Shown in pieces: positions 1 to 9,511 of a stretch of 64,000 bases of DNA. Source of the DNA: Ditylenchus dipsaci (Eukaryota > Nematoda > Chromadorea > Rhabditida > Anguinidae); contig SADC01000209.1 of the NCBI GenBank assembly GCA_004194705.1, positions 97,271 to 161,270 of the forward strand, written 5' to 3'. The notes beneath the pieces were generated by a model that did not search any database, had not been told where the DNA came from, and saw only the letters and a program-made list of their open reading frames with translations. Positions within the stretch are counted from its first letter, which is position 1. Each line of letters opens with the position of its first letter. The translations under genes were made by a program, and so were the position numbers.

Positions 1-71
1 TTTTAAGCATTTAAAAATCACTTAAAAGTCATTTAAACATGATTTTCGAATTAGTAAAAATACGAGTGATT

Positions 72-212
72 TGCGTCTAAGGTATGTGGGTGTGCGCATC
101 TCAACCCCAAGCAACCAAGCCCCTGCGCCCCCGAAGTGCGCGCACGGGGCTTGGTTGGTTAGAGATGCGCAAACTCACTTACCTCAGACATAATTCCGAG
201 CAAGACTCTTGA
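72..212. repeat. Hairpin family H, degenerate copy
   Basis: Left arm reads GTCTAAGGTATGTGGGTG then TGCGCATCTCAA. The right arm is its complement, GAGATGCGCAAACTCACTTACC then TCAGACATAATTCC. A GC-rich loop of CCCCTGCGCCCCC and its partner separates them. The same arms recur near 6.5, 19.3, 24.5, 27.0 and 57.3-57.5 kb, with single arms near 1.6, 4.66 and 51.8 kb. No coding capacity. Confidence 0.75.
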
Positions 213-499
213 TTAAAATGCATATAGTGGCTCTTTTTGACAGCTCCAGTGACCAAAACGGCGTAGAATACCTGAATACAAGGTAATTTGCCTTGGTCCC
301 CAAGGCAAAAAGTCAAAATTTTTCTTTCAAAATAGTGAATGAACAAAGGCGGAATTTTTTTCGTTAAGAATTTCATCTTGGGAAGGTAGAAAAAACTAGT
401 TTATTTTATTCTCCCACAAAAAATATAGAAAGAAGTGATAGGCGTTCGGTTTAAGTGAGTGCTGACTCAAGAGTTCGATTTGGACATAGAGTGGAATTT

Positions 500-762
500 C
501 GCTATATAGTGACACTACCAAAAGTTCGTTCCCGCCTAGGGTCCGACACCTTTTTACCTATAACTGATTTTCAAAGTCATTTATCCATTCTGTTATGTCA
601 ATCTTGTCCTAAATACCGTGAGTATTCCGATTTTTCCAATAATTTTTCGAAAAGAAAACAAATTTTGGATTAAAAAGATGAAACCTCGATATAAAGAGTG
701 CCACTATATCGAGGTTTACTTTTTCACCAAAACTTGTTTTCGTTTAAAAAACAATCAGCAAA
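500..762. repeat. TA-1 family element, degenerate
   Basis: Contains the family core AAGTTCGTTCCCGCCTAGGG followed by TCCGACAC, and the hallmark CCTCGATAT(A)...GTGCCACTATATCGAGG near 680-715. The copy looks scrambled, with the hairpin centre outside the usual order, so its ends are uncertain. Confidence 0.55.
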
Positions 763-1381
763 ATCGGAATCTTTACGATATTTCATTAACCAAAAAAACT
801 ACTATTCCCATCCCTAAACACACTCCCCTCCTCCTCTTAGAGGACAGTTTATTATACATTGACTGTACTGTAGTAGGTAAAATACATATTGATATGAATA
901 TTAATAGTATTATATTTTTCTTACTTCAAAAAACCAAAGTTAAAGAACCGTGTTTTTTGCGCTACTGGTATGTGCAAAATTGAATTAATCGCGGACACTT
1001 CTCTTTCGTCTGAAATTAATATTTTATTATGAGGCGAAAATAGCATGGAGTCGTTCATCAATATCAAAACATCAAAGAGTTTTCGAGTCGTTCGACATAA
1101 CTCCAAAGTGTACAGGGAGAGACGAAAAGAACTGTCCCCCCAATCCAAATTGCACATGACACTGCGCGCAAAAACCATGCTTCTTTAAGATCATGAAATT
1201 TCCATTACCTAATTATCTTGGACCGTACATTGCTCTTCTGTGTACATTCGAAACTGCTATTTGCGGATTATTTTACACTAAAATTATGTTAAAGAAAAAA
1301 GATTCAAATGCAAAAAATGGAAGTGATCATTCTTTATCAATAATGCAAAGAATTGTGTGAAAAAATAATAGATTTTTTGGC

Positions 1382-1870
1382 GCTACTTGGATATACCCCT
1401 CCCCCAAATCAACTTTTTTCAAAGTGTTTCCAAACACCCTATATCGACCTAAAATGGCCTCAGGAGTTCAAAAAGGCATACTTTTTGAGTTCTGGTCAAT
1501 AAAAAACTGAGTTTTGGGACCACCCAAAATCACCCATTTTGACCATTTTTAAAGGGATTTAGGTCTGTATTTGGGTGGAAATGGTAAGTTAGAGATGCGC
1601 GCACTCACTTACCTTAGACATAATTCCGAGCAAGACTCTTGAACAAAAATTGCATTTAGAGACTATTTTTGCCCAGCTCCAGTGACCAAAACATGCCAAA
1701 ACAGGCAAATGGTCGAAATTCAAAGCGCCCAAAACTCTACTTTTTATTAACCAGAACTTAAAAATAATGTCTTTTTTGAAACTTCTGAAGCCATTTTAGG
1801 TTGATATAGGATGTTTGGAAACACTTTAAAAAAAGTTGATTTGGGAGGGGGGTGGTATATCCAAGTAGGG
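1382..1870. mobile_element. Inverted-repeat element with poly-C/poly-G ends
   Basis: Starts GCTACTTGGATATACCCCTC and ends in the complement GGTGGTATATCCAAGTAG. Inner arms also pair (TTTCCAAACACCCTATATCG with CGATATAGG-like sequence near 1800). Half of an H hairpin (GAGATGCGCGCACTCACTTACC) sits in the centre. It interrupts the left arm of the giant inverted repeat, because the sequence on its two sides is contiguous in the right arm near 5870. A related layout occurs at 23960-24930. Confidence 0.6.
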
Positions 1871-2545
1871 TCGATTTTTTTTATAAATGTACTGTATTCT
1901 ATGAAGTAACATGTTCTAACTTTTCGTTATTTTTTTGTAAAGTAAATCAAAATATATGTAAAATAAGTTTTTTAATAATAAAATTGTGGCAGTGTATTTT
2001 AACCTTCCAGCAAGCCACTTTGTGAAAAAATAAACAATGCAGAAATCTTAATCGTCCTGAACAGGCAGACTTGTAAAAGTAAGCAAGCAAATAGATAATC
2101 TTGTCCTTTAAAAAATATAAAAATTTGCTTCATAAAAAGTTTTTTTTACCATCATTTCTTTTGAACAGAAAGCTTGTTCACTTTGCTTTTTGATGCTTCT
2201 TTTTATCTGTTTTTAAGAACTCTTATCTTTGACAGTTCGCAAATCAATTCGCACATATTTTTATAGCATTTTGACTACAATGTTGTGCGAGCATTGTAAT
2301 AAAAACAAAAGCATGCTTGAAAATTCTTTTTACAACTACTCAATAGTTTAAAAGTGCAGATTTATATCTGACATTGTTAACTTATTACTTTTTCTGGCGA
2401 AATAAAAACTATTTGACAGAAAAGCTTTTTTTAATAAATGTATAAACCACGTGACTTTTTAACTTGCTTTAAAAAAAGAACAAAGCGTCATTGATGTGCT
2501 CATAAAATACCTAATAAAATTTTATATATAAGGGATTTATATATA

Positions 2546-3358
2546 CCGTATTTCCTCTAATTGCCGCCCCGGGGCGCTTATTTTCCGATCGACCTCTAGG
2601 GGGGGGGCGGCAATTAGAGGGGGGCGGCAATTAGAAGGGGGCGCTTATTTTTCGATCATAAATTTGAAGTAATTTACCACTCCAACATTGAAAGTTTTTT
2701 TTTCCTATTTTCAAATTTTTATGATTTTTGGGCAGAAATTTTACGACAAGTCACACGTTTCATATACAGAAATGTACATGAAATCTCCAAATTACAGCAT
2801 TTGCTGACAGTGAAGCTAAAAGTGGTCGCAATTTATTGGTTAATTAATAGTCTCATTGAGATTTGATCGAATTTGGACATGGTTCAATGTTTTCTTAAAT
2901 TTAGCTCTAACTTTATACAAACTTTTTATCTGTATGATAGTTCAAATGAAAGCTGAGGATGTTAGCTACATTTCGACACCAAACTTGTAAATAAAAGGAG
3001 AAAAAAATAAGGTCTGCAGCCAGTGGTAGTCGAACCTGTGACCTAAGGCGATGCGTATATAAATTCCATCGCCCCCCCCTTTTTGAGGTAGACTTGTTGT
3101 TGTAGACTTATTGTTCAAGTGAATATTTTTCGATCCTGCTTGACATATACCTCTTCAGCCAACAATGATCTTGGACACATCTTCTTATTGATAACTAACC
3201 GCCAAAAAAATTTGCAAAAAAAGGTTAAAACACGGTTTCAAAAAATAGGGGGGGGGCAATAGAGGGGGGGGGCGCTTATTTTTCGATCGACCTCTAGGGG
3301 GGCGGCAATTAGAGGGGGGGCGGCAATTGGAGGGGGGCGGCAATTAGAGGAAATACGG
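2546..3358. mobile_element. TA-2 family element (long copy)
   Basis: Ends are CCGTATTTCCTCTAATTGCC and GGCAATTAGAGGAAATACGG, flanked on both sides by TA, the expected target duplication of Tc1/mariner-type insertion. The interior has G-rich GGGGGGCGGCAATTAGAGG repeats and a tRNA-like box B complement near 3025-3040 (AGTCGAACCTGTGACC). No transposase is present, so it is non-autonomous. At 813 bases it is the longest TA-2 copy here. Confidence 0.75.
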
Positions 3359-3439
3359 TAAGGGTTTTATTATAATATATATATACGTAAGGGTTCCGAT
3401 TTCGCCGATTGTTTTTTCAGAAATCTAGAATTTTCGCTA

Positions 3440-3694
3440 TTAAAAATCAGAACCTCGATTTAACGACCCTCTAATTTTTAAAAGGAGGGTTGTTAAATCG
3501 AGTTTTTGATTTTTCAAAATCGAAAACTTTAGGGTTTGAAAAAAAATGATCGTCAAAATCAGAATCCTTACGATATTTGCGACCAGACTGTCGTAACAGA
3601 ATCGATAAAATGTTTCGAAAATTGGGTTAAAAAAAGTGTCGGACCATAGGCGGGAACGAACTTTTGGGGGTGCCACTATAGCGAGGTTCAACTG
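3440..3694. mobile_element. TA-1 family element
   Basis: The right end is GGTGCCACTATAGCGAGG then TTCAACTG|TA. The core carries GTGTCGGACCATAGGCGGG and AACGAACTTTTGGGGG. The interior hairpin pairs CCTCGATTTAACGACCCTC with GGGTTGTTAAATCGAG. The left terminus is eroded. Confidence 0.65.
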
Positions 3695-4367
3695 TAAAAT
3701 TAAATCAATCTTTTTGAGTTGGCGCCAATTTCCTGGCGAGCTGGCCGGGTCTCTTAGTCTTCATCTTCATACAGATTTGTTGTGTGCCAAAAGAGTGACT
3801 AATAGTGTCAACAGGGCGAGTAGATGTTTCAGTAGAGTAGGTAGCGGTGCCCGAAGGCCGGTTAGGTGTGTAAGTAGGGTAGGTATTAATGCCACAAGGG
3901 TGGGTGGGGTGTCAGGAAAGTAAGTAGGGGACCTTAAGACACCTTCGTGTAAGTAAGGCACCTTTGTGATAAGGCGCCTGTAAGGCGCCAGTCAACCTAG
4001 TGTAGATATAACACAGATAAGGTTTCGGTAATTTTAGCTGGTGATTTTGGTTAGCTTTGATTTCTAATATTTTATTATAAGGCGAAAATAGCATGGAGTC
4101 GTTCATCAATATCAAAACATCGAAGAGTTTTTCGCATCAACGACATTATGCGACTACCAACGCTCTCTAAATTCGTTTAAAACGGTCTGGCTTAGAGAAA
4201 AATACTCTTTGGAGGCGGTGCAGTTAGGCTTTCAGGAGTCGAGCCCAACGTTGCTTGACAACGTCAGATCTGACAACTCATCCGACTTTCACTGCTCCAC
4301 AACTGTCACTATTCGAATGCGACTTATATCGCATAGAAAAAAACGAAATAATGCAAACTACAAAATA

Positions 4368-4469
4368 CAGTGAAGTCTCGATATAAGATGCCGCCAATAT
4401 AAGATGCACTTCGATATATGATACACTTGGTCCGGTCCCGAGGGTGTATCTTTTATCGAGACTTGACTG
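4368..4469. mobile_element. TA-1 family element, 102 bp
   Basis: TA|CAGTGAAGTCTCGATATAAG ... CTTTTATCGAGACTTGACTG|TA. Complementary ends begin CAGT and the element sits between two TA dinucleotides. It is a minimal non-coding copy. Confidence 0.75.
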
Positions 4470-4830
4470 TAATTTGAAAACATTATTCACAAAATCTATG
4501 TGGTCCCGCGCGCATTCAAACTTTTGAAATTCCTATTATAAGGAAGAAACAGGATCCTTTGAGTCGACGGCCGTTCCATCTGATGGCTTAACTAAATAAT
4601 TTTGAGCTTGCTCAGATCAAGTTATAATCAATTTTTGGAGGCTTGGAGTTGAGATGCGCACACTCTCATACCTTGGACATAGAGGTCAAATTGATCATCT
4701 TATGTTAAAAAAAATTAAGGTAGAAAATTTAAATTTGAAAATTAGCTGAAATATTTACGACTAAAAGACAGTAGTATGTTGGGTAATTCAGCGTATCTCC
4801 CTCCAAGTCAATTTTCCACAATTTCAAATA

Positions 4831-5090
4831 CCGTATTTTCTCTATTAAACTCCCGGGGCGTTTATTTTTCAACCCTTAAAAAATCGGGAAAGAATTATTT
4901 CGATTTTGAGATTTTTGGTGCTCAACCAAAATCTGAAAACAGGAATTCGGTAAACTCGTGCTAATTAAGAAAACGCAAAAAACAGATTTGCAAAATTATA
5001 TTTTTGGGCTGAGATATAGGTCACTGAAGGGGGCGTTTATTAGAGAGGGGGCGTTTATTGAAGAGGGGGCGTTTAATAGAGAAAATACGG
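4831..5090. mobile_element. TA-2 family element
   Basis: TA|CCGTATTTTCTCTATTAAAC ... GTTTAATAGAGAAAATACGG|TA. Perfectly matched 20-base ends and a TA duplication. The interior has GGGGGCGTTTAT repeats. A long open frame crosses it (to about 5470), but its content is the repeat itself and it is not a gene. Confidence 0.85.
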
Positions 5091-6375
5091 TAAGCATTCT
5101 TTTTCAACAATTTCGTTTTGTTTTTAAACAATTTGTTTTATTTTCAAGAAAAAAGTTTTCCAATCTCAAAAATATGGGTGATTTAAAAAACAAGCAAATT
5201 TTAACGAAATCGTTCAAATTTTCACTGTTTTCAACCTTTTTCAAATTTTCAATTTTCAAATTTCTACAATTTCAACACCTTTTTATCCGAATTTTCACAT
5301 TGTTTTATTCACCCCATTTTAGATTAGTTAAATCACCTAAACAATGGCCTTCGCCAATTCGGCACAAAGTGGCTTGCTTGAAAGTCGAAATATGTTCACA
5401 TATTCGATTTTGTGTTTTGCACACGTATAGCATAAAGAAAATAACAATTTTTCGTTATTTTTCTTCTTGATCTTTGTTGGTAAACTGGGTGATGTAAATC
5501 ATTTGGTGGTAAAATTTTACATTCAGCCTATTGTGAACCAATTGCCAGTATTCTGCGTGTGTGAACTAGGCTTAGCACTTTCACATGTTCCACTGTGCAA
5601 GCTTGCATTACAATAATAAGGACAAGATTATCTATTGCTTGCATACTTTTACAAGTCTATCCTGCTCAGAAAGATTAACATTTCTGCATTCTTTACTTTT
5701 CACAAAGTGGCTTGCTGGAAAGTTAAAATACAGTGCCACAAATTTTATTATTAAAAAACTTATTTTACATATATTTTGATTTACTTTACAAAAAAATAAC
5801 GAAAAATTAGAAGATGTTTACTTCATAGAATACAGTACATTTATAAAAAAATCTATTATTTTTTCACAACAATTCTTTGCATTATTGATAAAGAATGATC
5901 ACTTCCATTTTTCGCATTTGAATCTTTTTTCTTTAACATAATTTTTGTGTAAAATAATCCGCAAATAGCTGCTTCGATTGTACACAGAAGAGCTATGTAC
6001 GGTCCAAGATAATTAGGTAATGGGAATTTCATGGTCTTAAAGAACCATGATTTTTGCGCGCAGTGGCATGTGCAATATTTGAATTGGCGGGGACAGTTCT
6101 CGGCTTGAGTTCAGAATCCCCCCCCTCCCACGGGGACTGATCAGGTGGAGGAGATAACTTCATATTCGTGTTTCTCGACCCCGATTTCATGAGAAAGCCG
6201 CGCGTTTTTTGATTCTGAGAAAAAAAAATTTCGAACCACAAGGGGAGTTATCATGGCTTTTTAGTCAAAATTTGAAAAAATTTAAATTGGCGCCTTTTGA
6301 ATTTAAAGGGGATTAACGGCTGTATAGGGAGGGAAGGGAATAAAACGGGGCCACTAATCACACAGGGGCTACTAA

Positions 6376-6650
6376 CAAGAAGATGTTGAACATAGTTTTG
6401 AATACTGCGGCCTACCGCATAAATAAACTCTGGTATGGATGCTTTTTCATGCATCCAGAGTCACTTTCGAGTGATTTGTGTCTAAGGTATGTGGTGTGCG
6501 CATCTCAACTCCAAGCCCCCAAGCCCCCTGCGCCCCGAAGGGGCGCAGGGGGCTTGAGAGTTAGAGATGCGCGCACTCACTTACCTTAGACATAATTCCG
6601 AGAAGTACTCTTGACCATAAAATGCAAATAGAGTCTTCTTTTGCCACGGC
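6376..6650. repeat. Hairpin family H, full copy
   Basis: The stem runs from TCTAAGGTATGTGGTGTGCG to its complement GCGCACTCACTTACCTTAGA, with CCCCCTGCGCCCCGAAGGGG at the loop. It is flanked by GATGTTGAACATAGTTTTGA on the left, as at 24.4 kb. Outer arms (GGCGCCTTTTGAATTTAAAG near 6290 and its complement near 6775) extend the palindrome to roughly 6200-6900. Confidence 0.8.
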
Positions 6651-7387
6651 CCAGTTGAAAAACATGGTGAGGCAGGCGAAGAATACAAAACTTTTGAATT
6701 TTTAACGTTCTGCCATAAAAGTGGCCCCTTTTCATTCCCTTCCCCTCCCAATGCAGCCCTTATTCCCTTTAAAATTCAAAAGGCGCCAATTTAAATTTTC
6801 TAATCCTGACTAAAAACTATGATACCCCTGTTGTTCGAAAATTTTTTTTTCTCAGAATTAAAAAAACAGCCGGCTTTCTCATGAAATCGGGTCGAGAAAC
6901 ACGAATATGAAGTTGTCTCATCCACCTGATCAGTCCCCGTGGGGGGGATTCGTCACTGCAACCCAGTTCTCTTTGTCTCTCCCTGTACACTTTGGAGTTA
7001 TGTCGAACGACTCGAGAGAATGAAATTTCAGACGAAAGAGAAGTGTCCCTCACCAATTAAAATTTCGCACATGCCAGTGCGCGCAAAAACCACGGTTCTT
7101 CAAATTTGCTTTTTGAAGTAAGAAAAATACAAGACTATCAATATTTACCTACCAGTACAGTCAATCTATAATAAATTGTCTTGCAGGAGGAGGAGGGGAG
7201 TGTGTTTTGGATGGGAATAGTAGTTTTTTGGTAATGAAAGTAATTATCATCCTCCTAAGTCGAAAACGGTATAGATAAAATTACTTTCACTGAGAAAAAT
7301 TTGAAATTGCTGTCCTGCTGTCTTCCCTAGGAATTGGTCCTAGAGCTGACTGCTTGTAAATGTAAATATGTAAATAGACTGTAAATA

Positions 7388-7790
7388 CCGTATATTTTCT
7401 ATTAAAGGACCATTGCCGTCGCCTACATCGAGAATTTCAAATGTTTGAATGCGCGGGGGACACTTTTTTTACTACGATAGTTTTTGGCACAATGTTTCGA
7501 ATGTGTTATTGCTTTCAAAATGAAAAAAAATAGTCAAAAATTGTTTATTTATACACGCGTGACCAAGTAGTGTAGTGGGAAAGCAGCGATGTGTGGTCTA
7601 CGTTGTTAGTGGGTTCGATCCCAGGTCTCCGCTCTGCTTTTTAATGATTTAATTATAACATTACTAAAAATTATTGTGAATATTTTTTGAATAAAAAAAG
7701 TGTCGCGCGGGAATTCAAACATTTGAAATTCTCGTTGTCGGCAACGGCAATGGTATTTTAAAGGCATCGAGCCTTAATTTTTAATCCTAA
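7388..7790. repeat. Inverted repeat with a tRNA-like insert (degenerate TA-2 start)
   Basis: Begins TACCGTATATTTTCTATTAA like TA-2. The arms CATTGCCGTCGCC ... GAATTTCAAATGTTTGAATG and CAAACATTTGAAATTCTCG ... GGCAACGGCAATGG pair around 7410-7480 and 7700-7755. The loop holds tRNA-like sequence at 7560-7637: box A-like GTAGTGTAGTGGGAAAGC and box B GGTTCGATCCC. Acceptor pairing is poor, so it is not called a tRNA gene. Confidence 0.55.
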
Positions 7791-7995
7791 AAAGTTGGAA
7801 AAATCTAGGTCGCTTTTGAAATTTTTGGGTGCTCAACCAAAATCTAAAAAGTGGAATTAAATAAACTCGTGCTAGTTAAGAAAACGCAAAAAAAAGATTC
7901 GCAAAATTATTTTCTGGGCTGAGATATAGGTCATTGACAGGGGGCCTTTATAAGAGAGGAGCAGAAAATGTGAGCTACATCAAATCAATAAAAAT

Positions 7996-8389
7996 ACAGT
8001 TGTACCTTGCTATAGTGGCATCCCCAAAAAGTTTGTTCCGCCTAGGATCCGCACTTTTTTTAACCTAATTCTCGAAGTCTTTGATTCATTCTGTTCTGAC
8101 AAACTTGTTGATTCCGATTTCGACGATCGCTTTTTGAAAAAAAACAAATTTTGGGTGAAAAAGTAAAACCTCGATAAAGTGGCACCCCTTTTTGAAAGCA
8201 GGTGGCTTTATATCGAGGTTCACCCTTTTAACCCAAAATTTGTTTTCTTTTCGAAAAATTATTGGCGAAATCGGAATCCTTACGATATTTGGGACAAGAC
8301 TGTCAAACAGAATGGATGAAAGACCTTGAAAATTAGGTTTAAAAGGTGTCGGACGCTAGGCAGGAACGATCTTTTGGGTGGTGCCACTA
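7996..8389. mobile_element. TA-1 family element interrupted at its right end
   Basis: Starts CAGTTGTACCTTGCTATAGTGG after TA. The core has AAGTTTGTTCCGCCTAGG and a central hairpin, CCTCGATAAAGTGGCACCCC / GGTGGCTTTATATCGAGG. The right end GGTGCCACTA breaks off exactly where the 8390-9274 element begins. The remainder, TATAGAGAAAGC..., follows at 9275. Confidence 0.65.
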
Positions 8390-9274
8390 CAGTGCGTTTC
8401 ATAATTTTACAGGCACCCCCTTTTTAGGTGTTTAGTGACATTTTTTAAAGAAAATAAAAAATCTGTCTTTACAGAAAGGATAAGCATAGTCGATAACCTA
8501 GTAATTATGCAAAAATATTGGGGTGTTGGGTTATGAAAAAAAAATATGACCGAAAATTCAAATTACCACCGTTTCATAATTTTACAGGCAGTTAGAGTAA
8601 AAAGCTGCATTCATAACATGATAACATTGTTTTATAAAAATACAGGGCTGAGAAGCGGACGGTTGAATTTCGACAAAACAAAACAGGCTAAAAATAAGGC
8701 AAAAAGAGTGGTTTTTTACTTTCTTAACTTCAACCGTCCGCTTCTCAGCCCTGTATTTTTATAAAACAACAGTCAACATGTCATTATGTAGAGAAATCAA
8801 AAAGCTTTTGAATCATGCAATGGATTTTATCTTTTCATCGACATTTTTTGAGAAAAGCTATTATTTATGTGACTAAACAGTCATTTTCTTTAGATTTTCC
8901 TTTATTTTGACTAGGAATCGACGTTTTCATGTTGATGGTCATAACTTTTCCTAGAATAATCAAAAAAATAAGTTTGACCTACCTAATTGTAGCTAAGGAA
9001 GAGGGCTTACAAAAAGTCAATAAAATTTAGAATACACAAGAATCATGTTATGAATGCAGCTTTTTACTCTAACTGCCTGTAAAATTATGAAACGGTGGTA
9101 ATTTGAATTTTCGGTCATATTTTTTTTTCATAACCCAACTCCCCAATATTTTTGCATAATTACTAGGTTATCGACTATGCTTATCCTTTCTGTAAAGACA
9201 GATTTTTTATTTTCTTTAAAAAATGTCACTAAACACCTAAAAAGGGGGTGCCTGTAAAATTATGAAACGCACTG
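8390..9274. mobile_element. Long-TIR palindromic element, 885 bp
   Basis: TA|CAGTGCGTTTCATAATTTTA ... TAAAATTATGAAACGCACTG|TA. The inverted arms are about 230 bases each and nearly identical (8390-8625 against 9035-9274), so the insertion is recent. A second hairpin is nested inside: AATACAGGGCTGAGAAGCGG (about 8640) and its complement near 8740. CAGT ends and the TA duplication fit a non-autonomous Tc1/mariner-type element. It sits at the right end of a TA-1 copy whose body is 7996-8389. Confidence 0.85.
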
Positions 9275-9511
9275 TATAGAGAAAGCGTCGAGGGGTGATT
9301 ACCCATACGCCCCCCCCCCCTTTACAAATATGTTACCCCCACCCATTGACCGAAAAAATTAGGCAAATTATTCCCCCCCCCCCTAGAAAGTTGAAGTTGC
9401 GGCCCTGATTAAAACTGATTTTAAGTAAATATTTTCATTAATGCATAAATAATTTTTTAAAATTAAGTTTGACACAATTTGTCAGCCCTAGCATTAGAAA
9501 TTTTTCTCAAA

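Larger units (their letters stand above)
775..7240. repeat. Giant nested inverted repeat, about 6.5 kb
   Basis: Several left-arm blocks find their reverse complement on the right. 775-960 matches 7098-7240 (ACTACTATTCCCATCC / GGATGGGAATAGTAGT). 960-1180 matches about 6955-7100 (CACTGCGCGCAAAAACCA). 1180-1385 matches 5870-6060 (CCTAATTATCTTGGACCGTA / TACGGTCCAAGATAATTAGG). 1890-2110 matches 5600-5850 (GATAATCTTGTCCTT / AAGGACAAGATTATC). Arms are interrupted by later insertions: 1382-1870, 2546-3358, 4831-5090 and the hairpin at 6376-6650. No protein of recognisable function is encoded. It may be one old long-armed element or an inverted duplication that accumulated insertions. Confidence 0.7.

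Noticed and set aside
3018..3055. Pol III promoter on the minus strand
   Set aside because: Only a box B-like sequence, with no box A at the right distance.
4958..5470. 170-residue open frame
   Set aside because: Begins in a TA-2 element and continues into AT-rich Phe/Lys-rich sequence. No conserved motif and no splice context.
7560..7637. Functional tRNA gene
   Set aside because: Good box B, but the acceptor stem is not formed and it lies in the loop of an inverted repeat.
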